DNA from: Sporosarcina oncorhynchi
GTDB lineage: Bacteria > Bacillota > Bacilli > Bacillales_A > Planococcaceae
NCBI RefSeq assembly: GCF_033304615.1
Contig: NZ_CP129118.1
Span: 120,001 to 184,000, forward strand
DNA length: 64,000 nucleotides
Direction of reading: 5' to 3'
Under the pieces are notes generated by a model that saw only the letters and a program-made list of their open reading frames with translations, ran no database searches and was not told the origin of the DNA. Below, piece after piece: positions 1-8,541 of the stretch. A program made the translations under genes and the position numbers. Each line of letters opens with the position of its first letter. Positions within the stretch are counted from its first letter, which is position 1.

Positions 1-548
<548 letters not shown>

Positions 549-638
549 TTATATGTTAGAAAGCGCACGGTTGAACGTGATGAGTTCAGCAACAATGTCT
601 GTTTTATCCGGTTTTGAACGAACAAGTATCGTTCAGTT

Positions 639-755
639 GTCTGGTAATGATGGCGAAGAGGTCACACCCGTTCCCATACCGAACACGGAAGTTAAGCTCT
701 TCAGCGCCGATGGTAGTAGGGGGTTTCCCCCTGTGAGAGTAGGACGTCGCCAGGC
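639..755 (+). rRNA. 5S ribosomal RNA
   Basis: A 117-nt segment has the standard Firmicute 5S layout: GTCTGGTAATGATGGCGAAG at the start, the loop CCCGTTCCCATACCGAACAC, and a closing strand ending ACGTCGCCAGGC that pairs with the 5' end. It follows 23S after a spacer of ~90 nt that contains no tRNA, and a terminator follows directly. This is therefore the last gene of an rrn operon transcribed on the plus strand. Confidence 0.96.
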
Positions 756-760
756 AAAGG

Positions 761-787
761 CCATCCCTTGTGGGGGATGGTTTTTTT
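761..787 (+). terminator. Rho-independent terminator of the rrn operon
   Basis: Inverted repeat CCATCCC/GGGATGG is followed by seven T residues, six bases after 5S. Confidence 0.92.
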
Positions 788-980
788 GTGCGTTAAAATA
801 AGTACGACAGTGCATGATTGGTTAAAAGCATTTGGCGCGAAATCGTCATGCTTAGGAAGTGGACGTTGTCCCGCGACAATCATTATCCGCGGATGAGAAA
901 TCTTGCAAAAATCACCCCATGTCGCGTGAATACAAATTAGTTTTTCCTTTTGATCTGCATAAAAAAAGTTGATAGAGAAA

Positions 981-1337
981 CCGCTCAACCCCATGCGTAA
1001 ACCGCTCAACCCCATGCGTAAACCGCTCAACCCCATGCGTAAACCGCTCAACCCCATGCGTAAACCGCTCAACCCCATGCAGAAACCGCTCAACCTCATG
1101 CGTAAACCGCTCAACCCCATGCGTAAACCGCTCAACCCCATGCAGAAACCGCTCAACCTCATGCGTAAACCGCTCAACCCCACAAGGAAACCGCTCAACC
1201 CCATGCAGAAACCGCTCAACCCCGTGCGTAAACCGCTCAACCCCATGCAGAAACCGCTCAACCTCATGCGTAAACCGCTCAACCCCATGCGTAAACCGCT
1301 CAACCCCATGCGTAAACCGCTCAACCCCATGCGTAAA
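981..1337. repeat. 21-bp-period tandem array A, left part (17 units)
   Basis: Seventeen contiguous units start at 981 and then every 21 bp to 1317 with no indel. Each has the core AAACCGCTCAAC followed by a short variable half (CCCATGCGT most often; TCATGCGT, CCATGCAG, CCACAAGG and CCGTGCGT variants). Because 21 is a multiple of 3, every frame stays open and gives spurious heptad-repeat proteins. There is no ribosome-binding site, so I do not regard these as genes. The array continues at 2730 beyond an inserted IS. Confidence 0.95.
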
Positions 1338-1415
1338 CTGGTCTTCTGTCAAGAAAGTGGACAAATTATTTTGAGCGCTTTTATTATGAAATGCCTACCG
1401 CGCTTCGCTTGCTGT

Positions 1416-1463
1416 ACTATCATGGAAGAACAGTTATAAAGCCAACTGTTCTTCCATGATAGT
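1416..1463. repeat. Perfect 20-bp inverted repeat at the 3' end of the IS transposase
   Basis: ACTATCATGGAAGAACAGTT (1416-1435) is repeated in inverted orientation at 1444-1463 with an 8-nt loop. The orfB stop codon (1434-1436) lies in the distal arm. There is no T tract, so this may be a hairpin that stabilises the mRNA end or blocks read-in rather than a canonical terminator. Confidence 0.85.
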
Positions 1464-2354
1464 TGCGGATGGTTTCTGAGCGTTTTTCTTAATGGATTCC
1501 TGATACATTAATTCAAACTGATTAGGTGACGTGTAATTTAATGTAGAATGACTGCGTTTTTCGTTGTAGAACGAAACAATATAGTCTAGGACGGTTCTTT
1601 CAGCCTCATCTCTAGTCTTGAATTTACGACGATAAATCAGTTCTTTCTTGATAGTCGCATGGAAAGATTCGATACATGCGTTGTCGAAACAGTCACCTCT
1701 GCGGCTCATACTAATTTCACATTTCTTCTCTTTCAGAAGTTCGATGTAGTCATTGGATGTGTATTGACACCCTTGATCCGAATGGTGGACCAGTCCCTCT
1801 TCTGGTTGGCGGAAGAGAAAAGCTCGCACTAGGGCTAACCTTGGCAATTCTTTTGATAAGCTCTTGTCAAGATTAAATCCAATGATTTTACGGGAAAAGA
1901 GATCCATTACTGTGGCCAAATATAACCAGCCTTCACTTGTCCAAATATACGTGATATCGACTACCCACACCTTATTAGGTTCGTCTGTATTAAAATTACG
2001 ATTTAACAGATTTGGATAGATTAAGTGCTCAGAATTAGATTTGGTCGTAACTGTGTAGCGCGAAGGCATTGTAGCGCATAGACCAAGCTCACGCATGTAA
2101 TTACCTACGGTCTTTTCAGATAAGACCATGCCAATCTTGTCAAGTTCCTTATGAATACGAGGACTGCCATAAACTTCTCTGTACTCAAAGAAAATCTGTT
2201 GGATGTACTTCAACGCTCCTTCTTTCTTCTTCTGCATGTCGCTTTGGTTTTTTTCTCGCCACTTATAATAGCCGCTGGTTGATACTAGAAGGACTTCGCA
2301 CATCTTATTCACGCGGTATTGATTCCGATGATCTTCAACGAATTGAAAGATCAC
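1434..2354 (-). CDS. IS3-family transposase OrfB (DDE integrase domain)
   Basis: This 306-residue catalytic subunit starts at a GTG that overlaps the orfA stop. It has an N-terminal HTH_21-like segment and an rve integrase core with all three catalytic acids visible: D in WVVDITYIW, D in HHSDQGCQY and E in DNACIESFHATIK. The frame is open upstream through GHAHLFEKPAV back to an AAAAAAG slippery run in orfA. A -1 ribosomal frameshift would therefore produce the OrfAB fusion transposase, as is known for this family. It appears full length and undamaged. Confidence 0.93.
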   Translation of the reverse strand: MIFQFVEDHRNQYRVNKMCEVLLVSTSGYYKWREKNQSDMQKKKEGALKYIQQIFFEYREVYGSPRIHKELDKIGMVLSEKTVGNYMRELGLCATMPSRYTVTTKSNSEHLIYPNLLNRNFNTDEPNKVWVVDITYIWTSEGWLYLATVMDLFSRKIIGFNLDKSLSKELPRLALVRAFLFRQPEEGLVHHSDQGCQYTSNDYIELLKEKKCEISMSRRGDCFDNACIESFHATIKKELIYRRKFKTRDEAERTVLDYIVSFYNEKRSHSTLNYTSPNQFELMYQESIKKNAQKPSATIMEEQLAL

Positions 2355-2644
2355 TGCGGGTTTTTCGAAAAGATGTGCATGGCCTTTTTTAGGATTTCAT
2401 TCTCTTCCTTCAATTCCTGTATTTCTTTCTCAAGCTTACGTTGTTGTTTAAGCTGTTCGGTCGGCGTCATATACTCCTTGCCGCTCCGCTCTGCTTGTGC
2501 TGCTTTTCGGTAGTCACTGACCCATCTCCGTAAGGAGCTAGGAGGTACATCCATCTCCCTGCATAAGTCAGTTTGTTTCTTACCTTCCTCTACTACTAAT
2601 TTAACAAGATGTTCCTTTAATTTATCATCGATTCGTTTACTCAT
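2351..2644 (-). CDS. IS3-family transposase OrfA (HTH)
   Basis: This 97-residue protein has an N-terminal helix-turn-helix of the transposase_8 type (about residues 10-50, with LCREMDVPPSSLRRW). A leucine-zipper-like coiled coil (EKEIQELKEENEILKKAM) follows, as expected for IS3 OrfA, which binds the terminal repeats. An AAAAAAG run in the codons for LKKAM is the likely -1 frameshift site that joins it to OrfB. The upstream sequence up to 2721 contains the right inverted repeat. Confidence 0.92.
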   Translation of the reverse strand: MSKRIDDKLKEHLVKLVVEEGKKQTDLCREMDVPPSSLRRWVSDYRKAAQAERSGKEYMTPTEQLKQQRKLEKEIQELKEENEILKKAMHIFSKNPQ

Positions 2645-2729
2645 AAGGACACACTCCGATCAGTTAGTTGGTTAACTCTATCCAAACACGCTCATTGGGT
2701 TGTGTCCACTTTCTATACTAGCTTCAAAA

Positions 2730-2834
2730 CCGCTCAACCCCATGCGTAAACCGCTCAACCCCATGCGTAAACCGCTCAACCCCATGCAGAAACCGCTTAA
2801 CCCCGTGCGTAAACCGCTCAACGTCCACTTGCGG
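2730..2834. repeat. 21-bp-period tandem array A, right part (5 units)
   Basis: Units begin at 2730, 2751, 2772, 2793 and 2814, exactly 21 bp apart, with the same core and variants as the left part. The last unit runs into CAACGTCCACTT (2819-2830), the inverse complement of AAGTGGACGTTG at 857-868, so a 12-bp perfect inverted repeat encloses the whole array plus IS. Confidence 0.93.
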
Positions 2835-2986
2835 CAATTACTTCGGCCTCATGCAAACAAACAAGCTGGCCAGCAACTCGTATGGTGCATGATATACAGC
2901 TCTTTTCTTTGAAAAATGTTCTATCCAATTAGTAACCACTTACTCCTCCCTACAATACACATCCGTCTGATACGTCAATCAACAAC

Positions 2987-3018
2987 AAAAAAGACCACCC
3001 GCTAATCGGGCAGTCTTA
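2987..3018 (-). terminator. Terminator downstream of efeU
   Basis: The stem AAGAC(CA)CCCG / CGGGCAGTCTT is flanked, on the minus strand, by a T-rich tail (TTTTTTGTTG). It lies just after the efeU stop at 3026. Confidence 0.75.
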
Positions 3019-3025
3019 ACTTCAT

Positions 3026-4765
3026 TCATATTAGTATCGCTTTTTCCTGTTTTCTTTTATACAGAATCGTGCCAATGACTAGCACAACCAATATTGCTTG
3101 GCCAATCATCGTCTCAGTTGTCGGATAGAAACCGATGAGGTTAACAATCGGTAAACCGGACACCGCATGCGTCGGAATCACATTCGTTAATTGCAACGTA
3201 TGGATGCTCACGCCGATAATCTTAAATGCCAAAATGTAAATAAAGAAAGTAGCTACCGCAAAGAAACGGTGAATCGGAATCCGTCCTGTCATGCGCAAAA
3301 GTACAATCGCCACAACGACTAATATGCCAAATGCAAGTGCGATTCCAGCCGTAAACTCAGCTGTAGACATTTTAGGTGCAATTCCTGCATAGAAAACAAT
3401 CGTTTCAGCTCCTTCACGGAATACAGCTAGGAAGCTGATAAACGCCATTGCCCAGACACTTTGCTTGGAAATCGCATGATCCAGACGTTTTGAAATGTAC
3501 TGATTCCATGACAACACAGTCGATTTACTATGCAACCAGATTCCAACGCCAATCATTAGTGCCGCGGCTAGGAGTCCGATATACCCCTCCATCCGCTCGC
3601 GATTCATCCCGATAGTGACAGATTGGAAAATGGTAGACATCAAAATTGCTGCAGCTGTACTGACAAAAATCCCAAGAACTGCTCCGATATATACCCAACG
3701 TTTCGCATGCTCCTGATTAGCTCTCTTCAAAAATGCCACCAGTCCGATAATAATTAGCAGTGCTTCTAAGCCTTCACGTAATAAAATTAATGCAGAATCC
3801 CAGAAGCTGTAAGATGTGTCTCCTTGCAACAAGGCAATTTGCTGTTTAAAGTCATATAATTGGCTAATAATCTTCTGATCATCAATCTTTGTCTTCGACA
3901 GTTCGCTCACTAATAATGGTAGATCATTTTCGATCTTTTGATACAAAGAAGCGTTCTTCGTTCGGATTTCGCCTTCGACATTCGGCCAAGTCGTAATGAA
4001 ATTACGAAGCGATCCGGCTGCTTCCTTATATTGATTAGCTTGGACTTGTTGTTTGCTAGTTTCCAGTAACTCAATAAGGGAGGCTAATGAATAGTCCCCT
4101 TGAGTCTTTGCAACCTTCTTTCCATTGCTGAAGTCGGTAATGGCTGTTTGCAAATCTATGAACTGTTGCTTCAAAGCATTTTGATCTATATCATCCGCTG
4201 CCAATGTAATTCGGATGAACGCTGTTTGGTTCTCGATTTTTCCGTATGCGGCAATGTCTTGCTCGCGAACGGGTCGTTCATTTTTCGTCCACGATGCAAT
4301 GAACCGCTTATTCGCATCTTGCATCGCTTGACGGTCTGCCGATTGAATAGCAACTTTGAAATCATCAAGTGCAGGCTGAATGGCTTTGGCGAATTTTGCA
4401 CGCTCTGCCAGCTCATCCACCGGATTTTCTGCCTTCTCTAAATGATGAAGGGATTTGGAGAGTGCAGTGAGGGCTTTAAGCCGCTCTTCGTCATTCTGTG
4501 CATCTACGGCAACCTTTAGCATCTGTTCCACTTCACGGGCTTCTGTCAGTTCACTGGGCTTCATATCCATCCAGGAAGCTTTGAACTCAGCCAACGCTTT
4601 TTCTGTTTCGAAATCCTGTCCTTGTTTTGTACTCATAATTGCCTCTCCGATTGCAATATACAAGTCACTGTATGATTCCGCGGCAACTACCGGTTGAATG
4701 ACCAAGACTAGAAGGAGTACCGCTAGAAGTCCCGTTCGTTTACAACGATTTAAAAAGAGCTTCAC
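3026..4765 (-). CDS. efeU: Iron permease EfeU (FTR1 family) with large extracytoplasmic domain
   Basis: The GTG at 4765 is chosen because GGGGAG sits 8 bases upstream; the longer reading frame would begin inside efeB. The ~579-residue product has a signal peptide (LLAVLLLVLVIQPVVAAE) and then a ~300-residue helical extracytoplasmic region. A seven-helix FTR1/Fip1 permease domain starts near SFWDSALILLREGLEALLI. Both REGxE iron-binding motifs are present (LREGLEALL and FREGAETIV). It overlaps the end of efeB by 26 bp and is the last gene of a Fur-controlled operon. EfeU imports iron supplied by EfeO and EfeB. It is longer than the classical ~280-residue EfeU but matches the Gram-positive YwbL architecture. 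Confidence 0.93.
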   Translation of the reverse strand: MKLFLNRCKRTGLLAVLLLVLVIQPVVAAESYSDLYIAIGEAIMSTKQGQDFETEKALAEFKASWMDMKPSELTEAREVEQMLKVAVDAQNDEERLKALTALSKSLHHLEKAENPVDELAERAKFAKAIQPALDDFKVAIQSADRQAMQDANKRFIASWTKNERPVREQDIAAYGKIENQTAFIRITLAADDIDQNALKQQFIDLQTAITDFSNGKKVAKTQGDYSLASLIELLETSKQQVQANQYKEAAGSLRNFITTWPNVEGEIRTKNASLYQKIENDLPLLVSELSKTKIDDQKIISQLYDFKQQIALLQGDTSYSFWDSALILLREGLEALLIIIGLVAFLKRANQEHAKRWVYIGAVLGIFVSTAAAILMSTIFQSVTIGMNRERMEGYIGLLAAALMIGVGIWLHSKSTVLSWNQYISKRLDHAISKQSVWAMAFISFLAVFREGAETIVFYAGIAPKMSTAEFTAGIALAFGILVVVAIVLLRMTGRIPIHRFFAVATFFIYILAFKIIGVSIHTLQLTNVIPTHAVSGLPIVNLIGFYPTTETMIGQAILVVLVIGTILYKRKQEKAILI

Positions 4766-6026
4766 CGATATAACTCCCCTTTTGAACACCAGGGAAGCAG
4801 GCAAACAACGCGCTACCTCGATGTGTGATGTATTCATTCAATTTGTCAACACGGCCAAAACTATTCTGGATCTTGATGAATTGCTTAGGATGTTTTTGAA
4901 ATGAAATAAAGAGCAAACCCGCATCAAAAGTACCTGTCGAATCAATAACACCTGATGAGTACGAAAATGATCTCCGTAAAATACGCTCCCCTGATTCCCG
5001 GGCAAGTCGACCATGTGAATCTGCTGGAATCGTCATTTCACCAGAGGATTCCTTTCGATCCAATCCCAAATCGTCCATTTCATGATGAAGTCCGAGGGGT
5101 GCCCCTGAATCACGATGCCTTCCAAATGTCGCTTCCTGTTCACCAAGTGCGGTCCTATCCCATGTCTCAAGATGCATCTGGATGCGGCGTGTGACCAGAT
5201 AGGAGCCGCCCGTCATCCAGGATGCTGATTCACCGGGTTGAACCCATACAGTTTCATTCATATCAGTTTTGCTTTTCGTGTTAATATTGACTGTGCCGTC
5301 TTTAAAAGCAAAAAGATTTCGAGGCGTTTGTTTTTTATTCTTTTTCATTGGATAGGAATTAAACCCTGCCTGTGACCATTTCATCGTCACTTTTCCGGAA
5401 GCCGCGCGGATTAGATTACGGACTGCATGAAAAGCGACTTGCGGATCATCGGCACATGCTTGAATGCAAATATCACCGTCTGAATACGCGGTTTCCAGCT
5501 GATCTTTTGGAAAATGGGGCAACTGCTTTAATTCACTTGGTCGTTTATGCGCAAGGCCCAGCTCTGGTTTTTCAAATAGAGAGGGACCAACGCCGAATGT
5601 AATTGTTAAATTCGATGCGTCCAGCCCTTTTGATTCGCCTGTATCTTTTGCCGGAACAAATCCGTTCGATGAGGCTTCCCCGATAGGCTCGCCATTCATC
5701 AGACGAACGGTAAGTGGAGTCCATGCTTTAAAGAGGTTTTGCAATTCTTTCAAGGACTTGACAGTGACGTTTAACGAAGCAAAGTAGACATGAGTGGGAA
5801 CTTCGTTCGCAATCCCAGATTGGTGGGCACCATAAAAATTCACTTTATTGACGGCACTCTCATCATCATCTGGCGCAGTCATGCCAAATACGTTTAAAAT
5901 GCCGCCAAGGCCTGAAGCGCCAATTGCAATGCCCGCAGCACCTGCTCCAGTGTACTTGAGCATTTGCCTACGGGAAATTTTCTTATCGTAAAACTTCTCT
6001 TCTTTTGACTCAGTCAATTCACTCAC
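4740..6026 (-). CDS. efeB: Deferrochelatase/peroxidase EfeB (Dyp-type, Tat-exported)
   Basis: This 428-residue protein begins with a twin-arginine signal (SRRQMLKYTGAGAAGIAIG). The Dyp-type heme peroxidase fold follows, including the distal FKDGTVN region (expected GxxDG), the ATFGRHRDSGAPL segment and GLLFISFQ near the C-terminus. EfeB family members oxidise Fe(II) or release iron from heme outside the membrane. The gene sits between efeO and efeU, overlapping both by a few bases, so the three are translationally coupled. Tat export implies that heme is loaded in the cytoplasm. Confidence 0.94.
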   Translation of the reverse strand: MSELTESKEEKFYDKKISRRQMLKYTGAGAAGIAIGASGLGGILNVFGMTAPDDDESAVNKVNFYGAHQSGIANEVPTHVYFASLNVTVKSLKELQNLFKAWTPLTVRLMNGEPIGEASSNGFVPAKDTGESKGLDASNLTITFGVGPSLFEKPELGLAHKRPSELKQLPHFPKDQLETAYSDGDICIQACADDPQVAFHAVRNLIRAASGKVTMKWSQAGFNSYPMKKNKKQTPRNLFAFKDGTVNINTKSKTDMNETVWVQPGESASWMTGGSYLVTRRIQMHLETWDRTALGEQEATFGRHRDSGAPLGLHHEMDDLGLDRKESSGEMTIPADSHGRLARESGERILRRSFSYSSGVIDSTGTFDAGLLFISFQKHPKQFIKIQNSFGRVDKLNEYITHRGSALFACFPGVQKGSYIGEALFKSL

Positions 6027-6877
6027 TCCATTATGATCCCCATTTGGCTTAATGGTTCACCGAGATGATTTACCGCTTCGGATAATGCTTTCGTATCTTC
6101 CTTCGTTAAATCGAGGTAAGAGACATAGCCGCCTTTTCCATCTTCATACATAGCAAGTAATTCATTGATTGCCGCGAACTTATCGGTTAATTCGTTAACA
6201 AGTTCAGTATCTTTTTCAGCAATTTTATCTTTTAGGATTTCAAAAATCTTTTCGGCGCCTTCAATATTTGCTTTGAAGTCATAGAGATCCGTATGGGAAT
6301 AAATTTCTTCCTCTCCAGTGATCTTTGAAGTAGACACTTCATTCAACAAATCGACGGAGCCTGTAATCATCAAGTCAGGTGACACGTCAACCGTTTCCAC
6401 ACGCGCGCGCAATTCCTTGGCGTCTTTCAACAGTTGGTCAGCAATTTCTTCATAACCTACGGTCGTATTCTCAACCCATAGACCATATTCAATTTTATGG
6501 TACCCGGACCAATCCTCTTCACCAAGACCTTCGTCTTCAATATCTGCTAAACGTGCGTCGATACGAGGATCCAAGTCACCAAAGCTTTCCGCAATTGGTT
6601 CAGACCGTTCGAAATACATACGGGCTAAAGGATAAATTGTTTTTGCTTCTTCCAGTTCTCCGTTTTTCACCGCAGTCACGAACTTTTCAGTCTCTAGAAC
6701 GAATTGGTCCATCTGTTCTAAAGCAAACTGTTTATATGCATCTAGTTCTTGAGTTAAATCTATTGTTGTTCCTACCGCGTTTTGTTCTGAAGTAGACTTG
6801 TCATTCTCAATTGCATTACAGCCTGACAAGATAAGGCCTCCGCTAACTAAAATTGATAAAAGTGCGTTTCTCTTCAT
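6023..6877 (-). CDS. efeO: Iron-uptake lipoprotein EfeO (imelysin-like M75 domain)
   Basis: Two adjacent ATGs exist (6880 and 6877). The second has the better spacing from AGAAGG. The ~284-residue product has a lipoprotein signal ending LILSGC, then the EfeO/imelysin domain with the HxxE-type signature HKIEYGLW. It is expected to be anchored to the outer face of the membrane and to deliver iron to EfeU. It is the first gene of the efe operon, and a Fur box lies about 40 bp upstream of the start. Confidence 0.93.
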   Translation of the reverse strand: MKRNALLSILVSGGLILSGCNAIENDKSTSEQNAVGTTIDLTQELDAYKQFALEQMDQFVLETEKFVTAVKNGELEEAKTIYPLARMYFERSEPIAESFGDLDPRIDARLADIEDEGLGEEDWSGYHKIEYGLWVENTTVGYEEIADQLLKDAKELRARVETVDVSPDLMITGSVDLLNEVSTSKITGEEEIYSHTDLYDFKANIEGAEKIFEILKDKIAEKDTELVNELTDKFAAINELLAMYEDGKGGYVSYLDLTKEDTKALSEAVNHLGEPLSQMGIIME

Positions 6878-6918
6878 CATAATCCTTCTTTCTATAGGAG
6901 AATAAAATCTCTTCATTA

Positions 6919-6940
6919 ATAATGATAATCATTCTCATCA
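6919..6940. promoter_or_regulatory. Fur box upstream of efeOBU
   Basis: TAATGATAATCATTCTCAT closely matches the Fur consensus GATAATGATAATCATTATC, including the 7-1-7 core TGATAATCATTCTCA. Its position in the efeO promoter region predicts repression by Fe-Fur. Confidence 0.88.
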
Positions 6941-7050
6941 TCTTGTCAATAGAAAATAGAGCATTGAATTAGAAAAAAATGTGAAAACCCTTCATGCATT
7001 CCATATGTTTATTGTGAATAGGGTATATTGAGGGCAGGAGGTGAGTGCAA

Positions 7051-7866
7051 ATGATTTTTATCAATGTAGTGAAACGGTTCTTTAAAGAACGGTTTTTTGA
7101 CCAAGCCGCGCAAACAGCCTATTACTTACTGTTGTCAATGTTTCCTTTTCTTATCTCTATCTTTGCGTTGGTCAGCTACTTGCCTGTCGATGAAGAGATG
7201 CTTTTAGCTTTTATCAAGCCATTTGCACCAACAGAGGCATATCATATAATCGAACAAAATGTCCGCTCCATCATTTTCAAAGTGCAAGGAAAAGTGTTGT
7301 ATACAAGCTTGGCAATCGCTTTTTGGGTATCATCGGTTGCCGTACAGTCACTCGCTCGTTCGCTTGATCAGGCAAATGGCTATGTAAGACGCTATCCATT
7401 CTGGAAAGTGCTCATTCGTGATCTGGCTGTGACGCTTTTATTCATGCTCGTTCTGTCTTCATCACTGTTTCTTCCTTTATTAGAGCGTGCGTTACATGAA
7501 TTTGTGACGTATTATGATTCAGTTGAGCAATGGCGCGGTTGGCTCTATATATGGCCGAATGTGAAGTGGGGACTCGGGTCGTTGTTTTTGTTCTTGTTCT
7601 TTCTATTGTTTTACAAATTCGTGCCAACAGGTAAAATGAAGCTTAAGGAAGTATGGCCGGGCGCTCTCTTTTCAGCGATTGGTTGGCAGTTGTTTTCTCT
7701 AATCTTCGGAAACTACGTAGCGAATGTTGATTATACAAGAATTTATGGACAGTTATCTGGAATTATTCTGCTTGTTCTATGGTTCTATCTGACAGCAGTT
7801 ATTTTGATGCTTTCGGGTCTGCTGAACTCGGAATGGCGCAGATCGTTAACATGGAGGGGGAAATGA
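7051..7866 (+). CDS. YihY/BrkB-family inner-membrane protein
   Basis: The ATG at 7051 is preferred over an in-frame GTG at 7045 because AGGAGGT (7036-7042) is 8 bases away. The ~271-residue product has the YihY/BrkB signature: QAAQTAYYLLLSMFPFLI near the N-terminus, about six membrane helices, and the C-terminal VWPGALFSAIGWQLFSLIFG plus GILLVLWFYLTAVILMLSG. The biochemical function of the family is not settled. The gene ends 3 bp before hssR, so it is probably co-transcribed with the two-component genes. This link is inference from spacing. Confidence 0.85.
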   Translation: MIFINVVKRFFKERFFDQAAQTAYYLLLSMFPFLISIFALVSYLPVDEEMLLAFIKPFAPTEAYHIIEQNVRSIIFKVQGKVLYTSLAIAFWVSSVAVQSLARSLDQANGYVRRYPFWKVLIRDLAVTLLFMLVLSSSLFLPLLERALHEFVTYYDSVEQWRGWLYIWPNVKWGLGSLFLFLFFLLFYKFVPTGKMKLKEVWPGALFSAIGWQLFSLIFGNYVANVDYTRIYGQLSGIILLVLWFYLTAVILMLSGLLNSEWRRSLTWRGK

Positions 7867-7869
7867 AAC

Positions 7870-8541
7870 ATGAAGATTCTAGTGGTGGATGATGATCCGA
7901 ATATTTTAGAGCTGGTTAACATCCATTTATCACAGGCTGGCTATGCTGTCATGAAAGCGGGGAACGGCATAGAAGCGCTCAAACTGTTGGATGAGGACTT
8001 GCCTGATTTAGCTGTCGTCGACGTGATGATGCCTGGGATGGACGGCTATGAGCTGACGAAAAGACTTCGTGACGAAGCGGATATACCGGTTTTATTGCTG
8101 ACGGCAAAAGGGGAACTGGAGGATAAGGAAAAAGGGTTTCTTGCGGGTTCCGATGATTATGTCGTGAAACCATTTGAGCCGAAGGAGCTGTTGTTTAGAA
8201 TCAATGCGATTTTGCGGCGTTATGATAAAGCAGTGGATATCCATATACGTGTTGGTCCGCTTCAAATCAACCGGCAAAGCTATGAAGTATCAATAGGTAA
8301 GAAAGTATTGCTGTTGCCGTTGAAAGAATTCGAACTGTTATCCGTTCTTGCATCCAAGCCGAATCATGTATTTGAGAGAGATTTACTCATTGAACGTGTG
8401 TGGGGCTTTGACTATGAAGGGGATGAACAGACATTGAATGTGCATATTAAACGGCTGCGCGATAAGCTTGAAGGTCTTCCTGAATCGATTAAAATTTCGA
8501 CCGTGAGAGGCGTCGGGTATAAGCTCGAGGTCACTTCATGA
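7870..8541 (+). CDS. hssR: OmpR-family response regulator, HssR-like (heme sensing)
   Basis: The 223-residue protein has a receiver domain (acidic DDDP at 7-10, phospho-acceptor D in VVDVMMPG, conserved K in YVVKPFEP) and a winged-helix DNA-binding domain ending TVRGVGYKLE. Stretches such as LLTAKGELEDKEKGFLAGSD and the GFDYEGDEQTLNVHIKRLR segment follow staphylococcal HssR closely from memory of that protein. The adjacent kinase is HssS-like, and a matching HssR operator occurs at 9924. HssR with HssS responds to excess heme. The stop overlaps the hssS start by 4 bp (ATGA). Confidence 0.85.
   Translation: MKILVVDDDPNILELVNIHLSQAGYAVMKAGNGIEALKLLDEDLPDLAVVDVMMPGMDGYELTKRLRDEADIPVLLLTAKGELEDKEKGFLAGSDDYVVKPFEPKELLFRINAILRRYDKAVDIHIRVGPLQINRQSYEVSIGKKVLLLPLKEFELLSVLASKPNHVFERDLLIERVWGFDYEGDEQTLNVHIKRLRDKLEGLPESIKISTVRGVGYKLEVTS

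Larger units (their letters stand above)
1347..2721 (-). mobile_element. IS3-family insertion sequence inside array A
   Basis: A ~1.37-kb element carries orfA and orfB on the minus strand. Imperfect terminal inverted repeats share AGAAAGTGGAC (1352-1362 and, reverse-complemented, 2704-2714). The exact ends are uncertain. If the right end is at 2721, a 4-bp duplication CTTC (1343-1346 and 2722-2725) would flank it. It has split a 21-bp tandem array, with identical units on both sides. Both ORFs look intact, suggesting recent insertion. Confidence 0.9.

Noticed and set aside
701..1439. Long overlapping open frames in all directions across array A, giving proteins of repeated heptads (KPLNPMR, GLSGLRM, THGVERF)
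   Set aside because: A 21-bp repeat keeps all frames open. There is no ribosome-binding site, some frames run into 5S rRNA, and three mutually overlapping proteins are implausible.
981..2834. Possible CRISPR array
   Set aside because: Units are contiguous with a 21-bp period and differ only in a few bases. There are no 30-40 bp unique spacers and no cas genes.
6379..6795. 138-codon open frame opposite efeO
   Set aside because: Shadow of efeO, which has a lipoprotein signal and family motifs.
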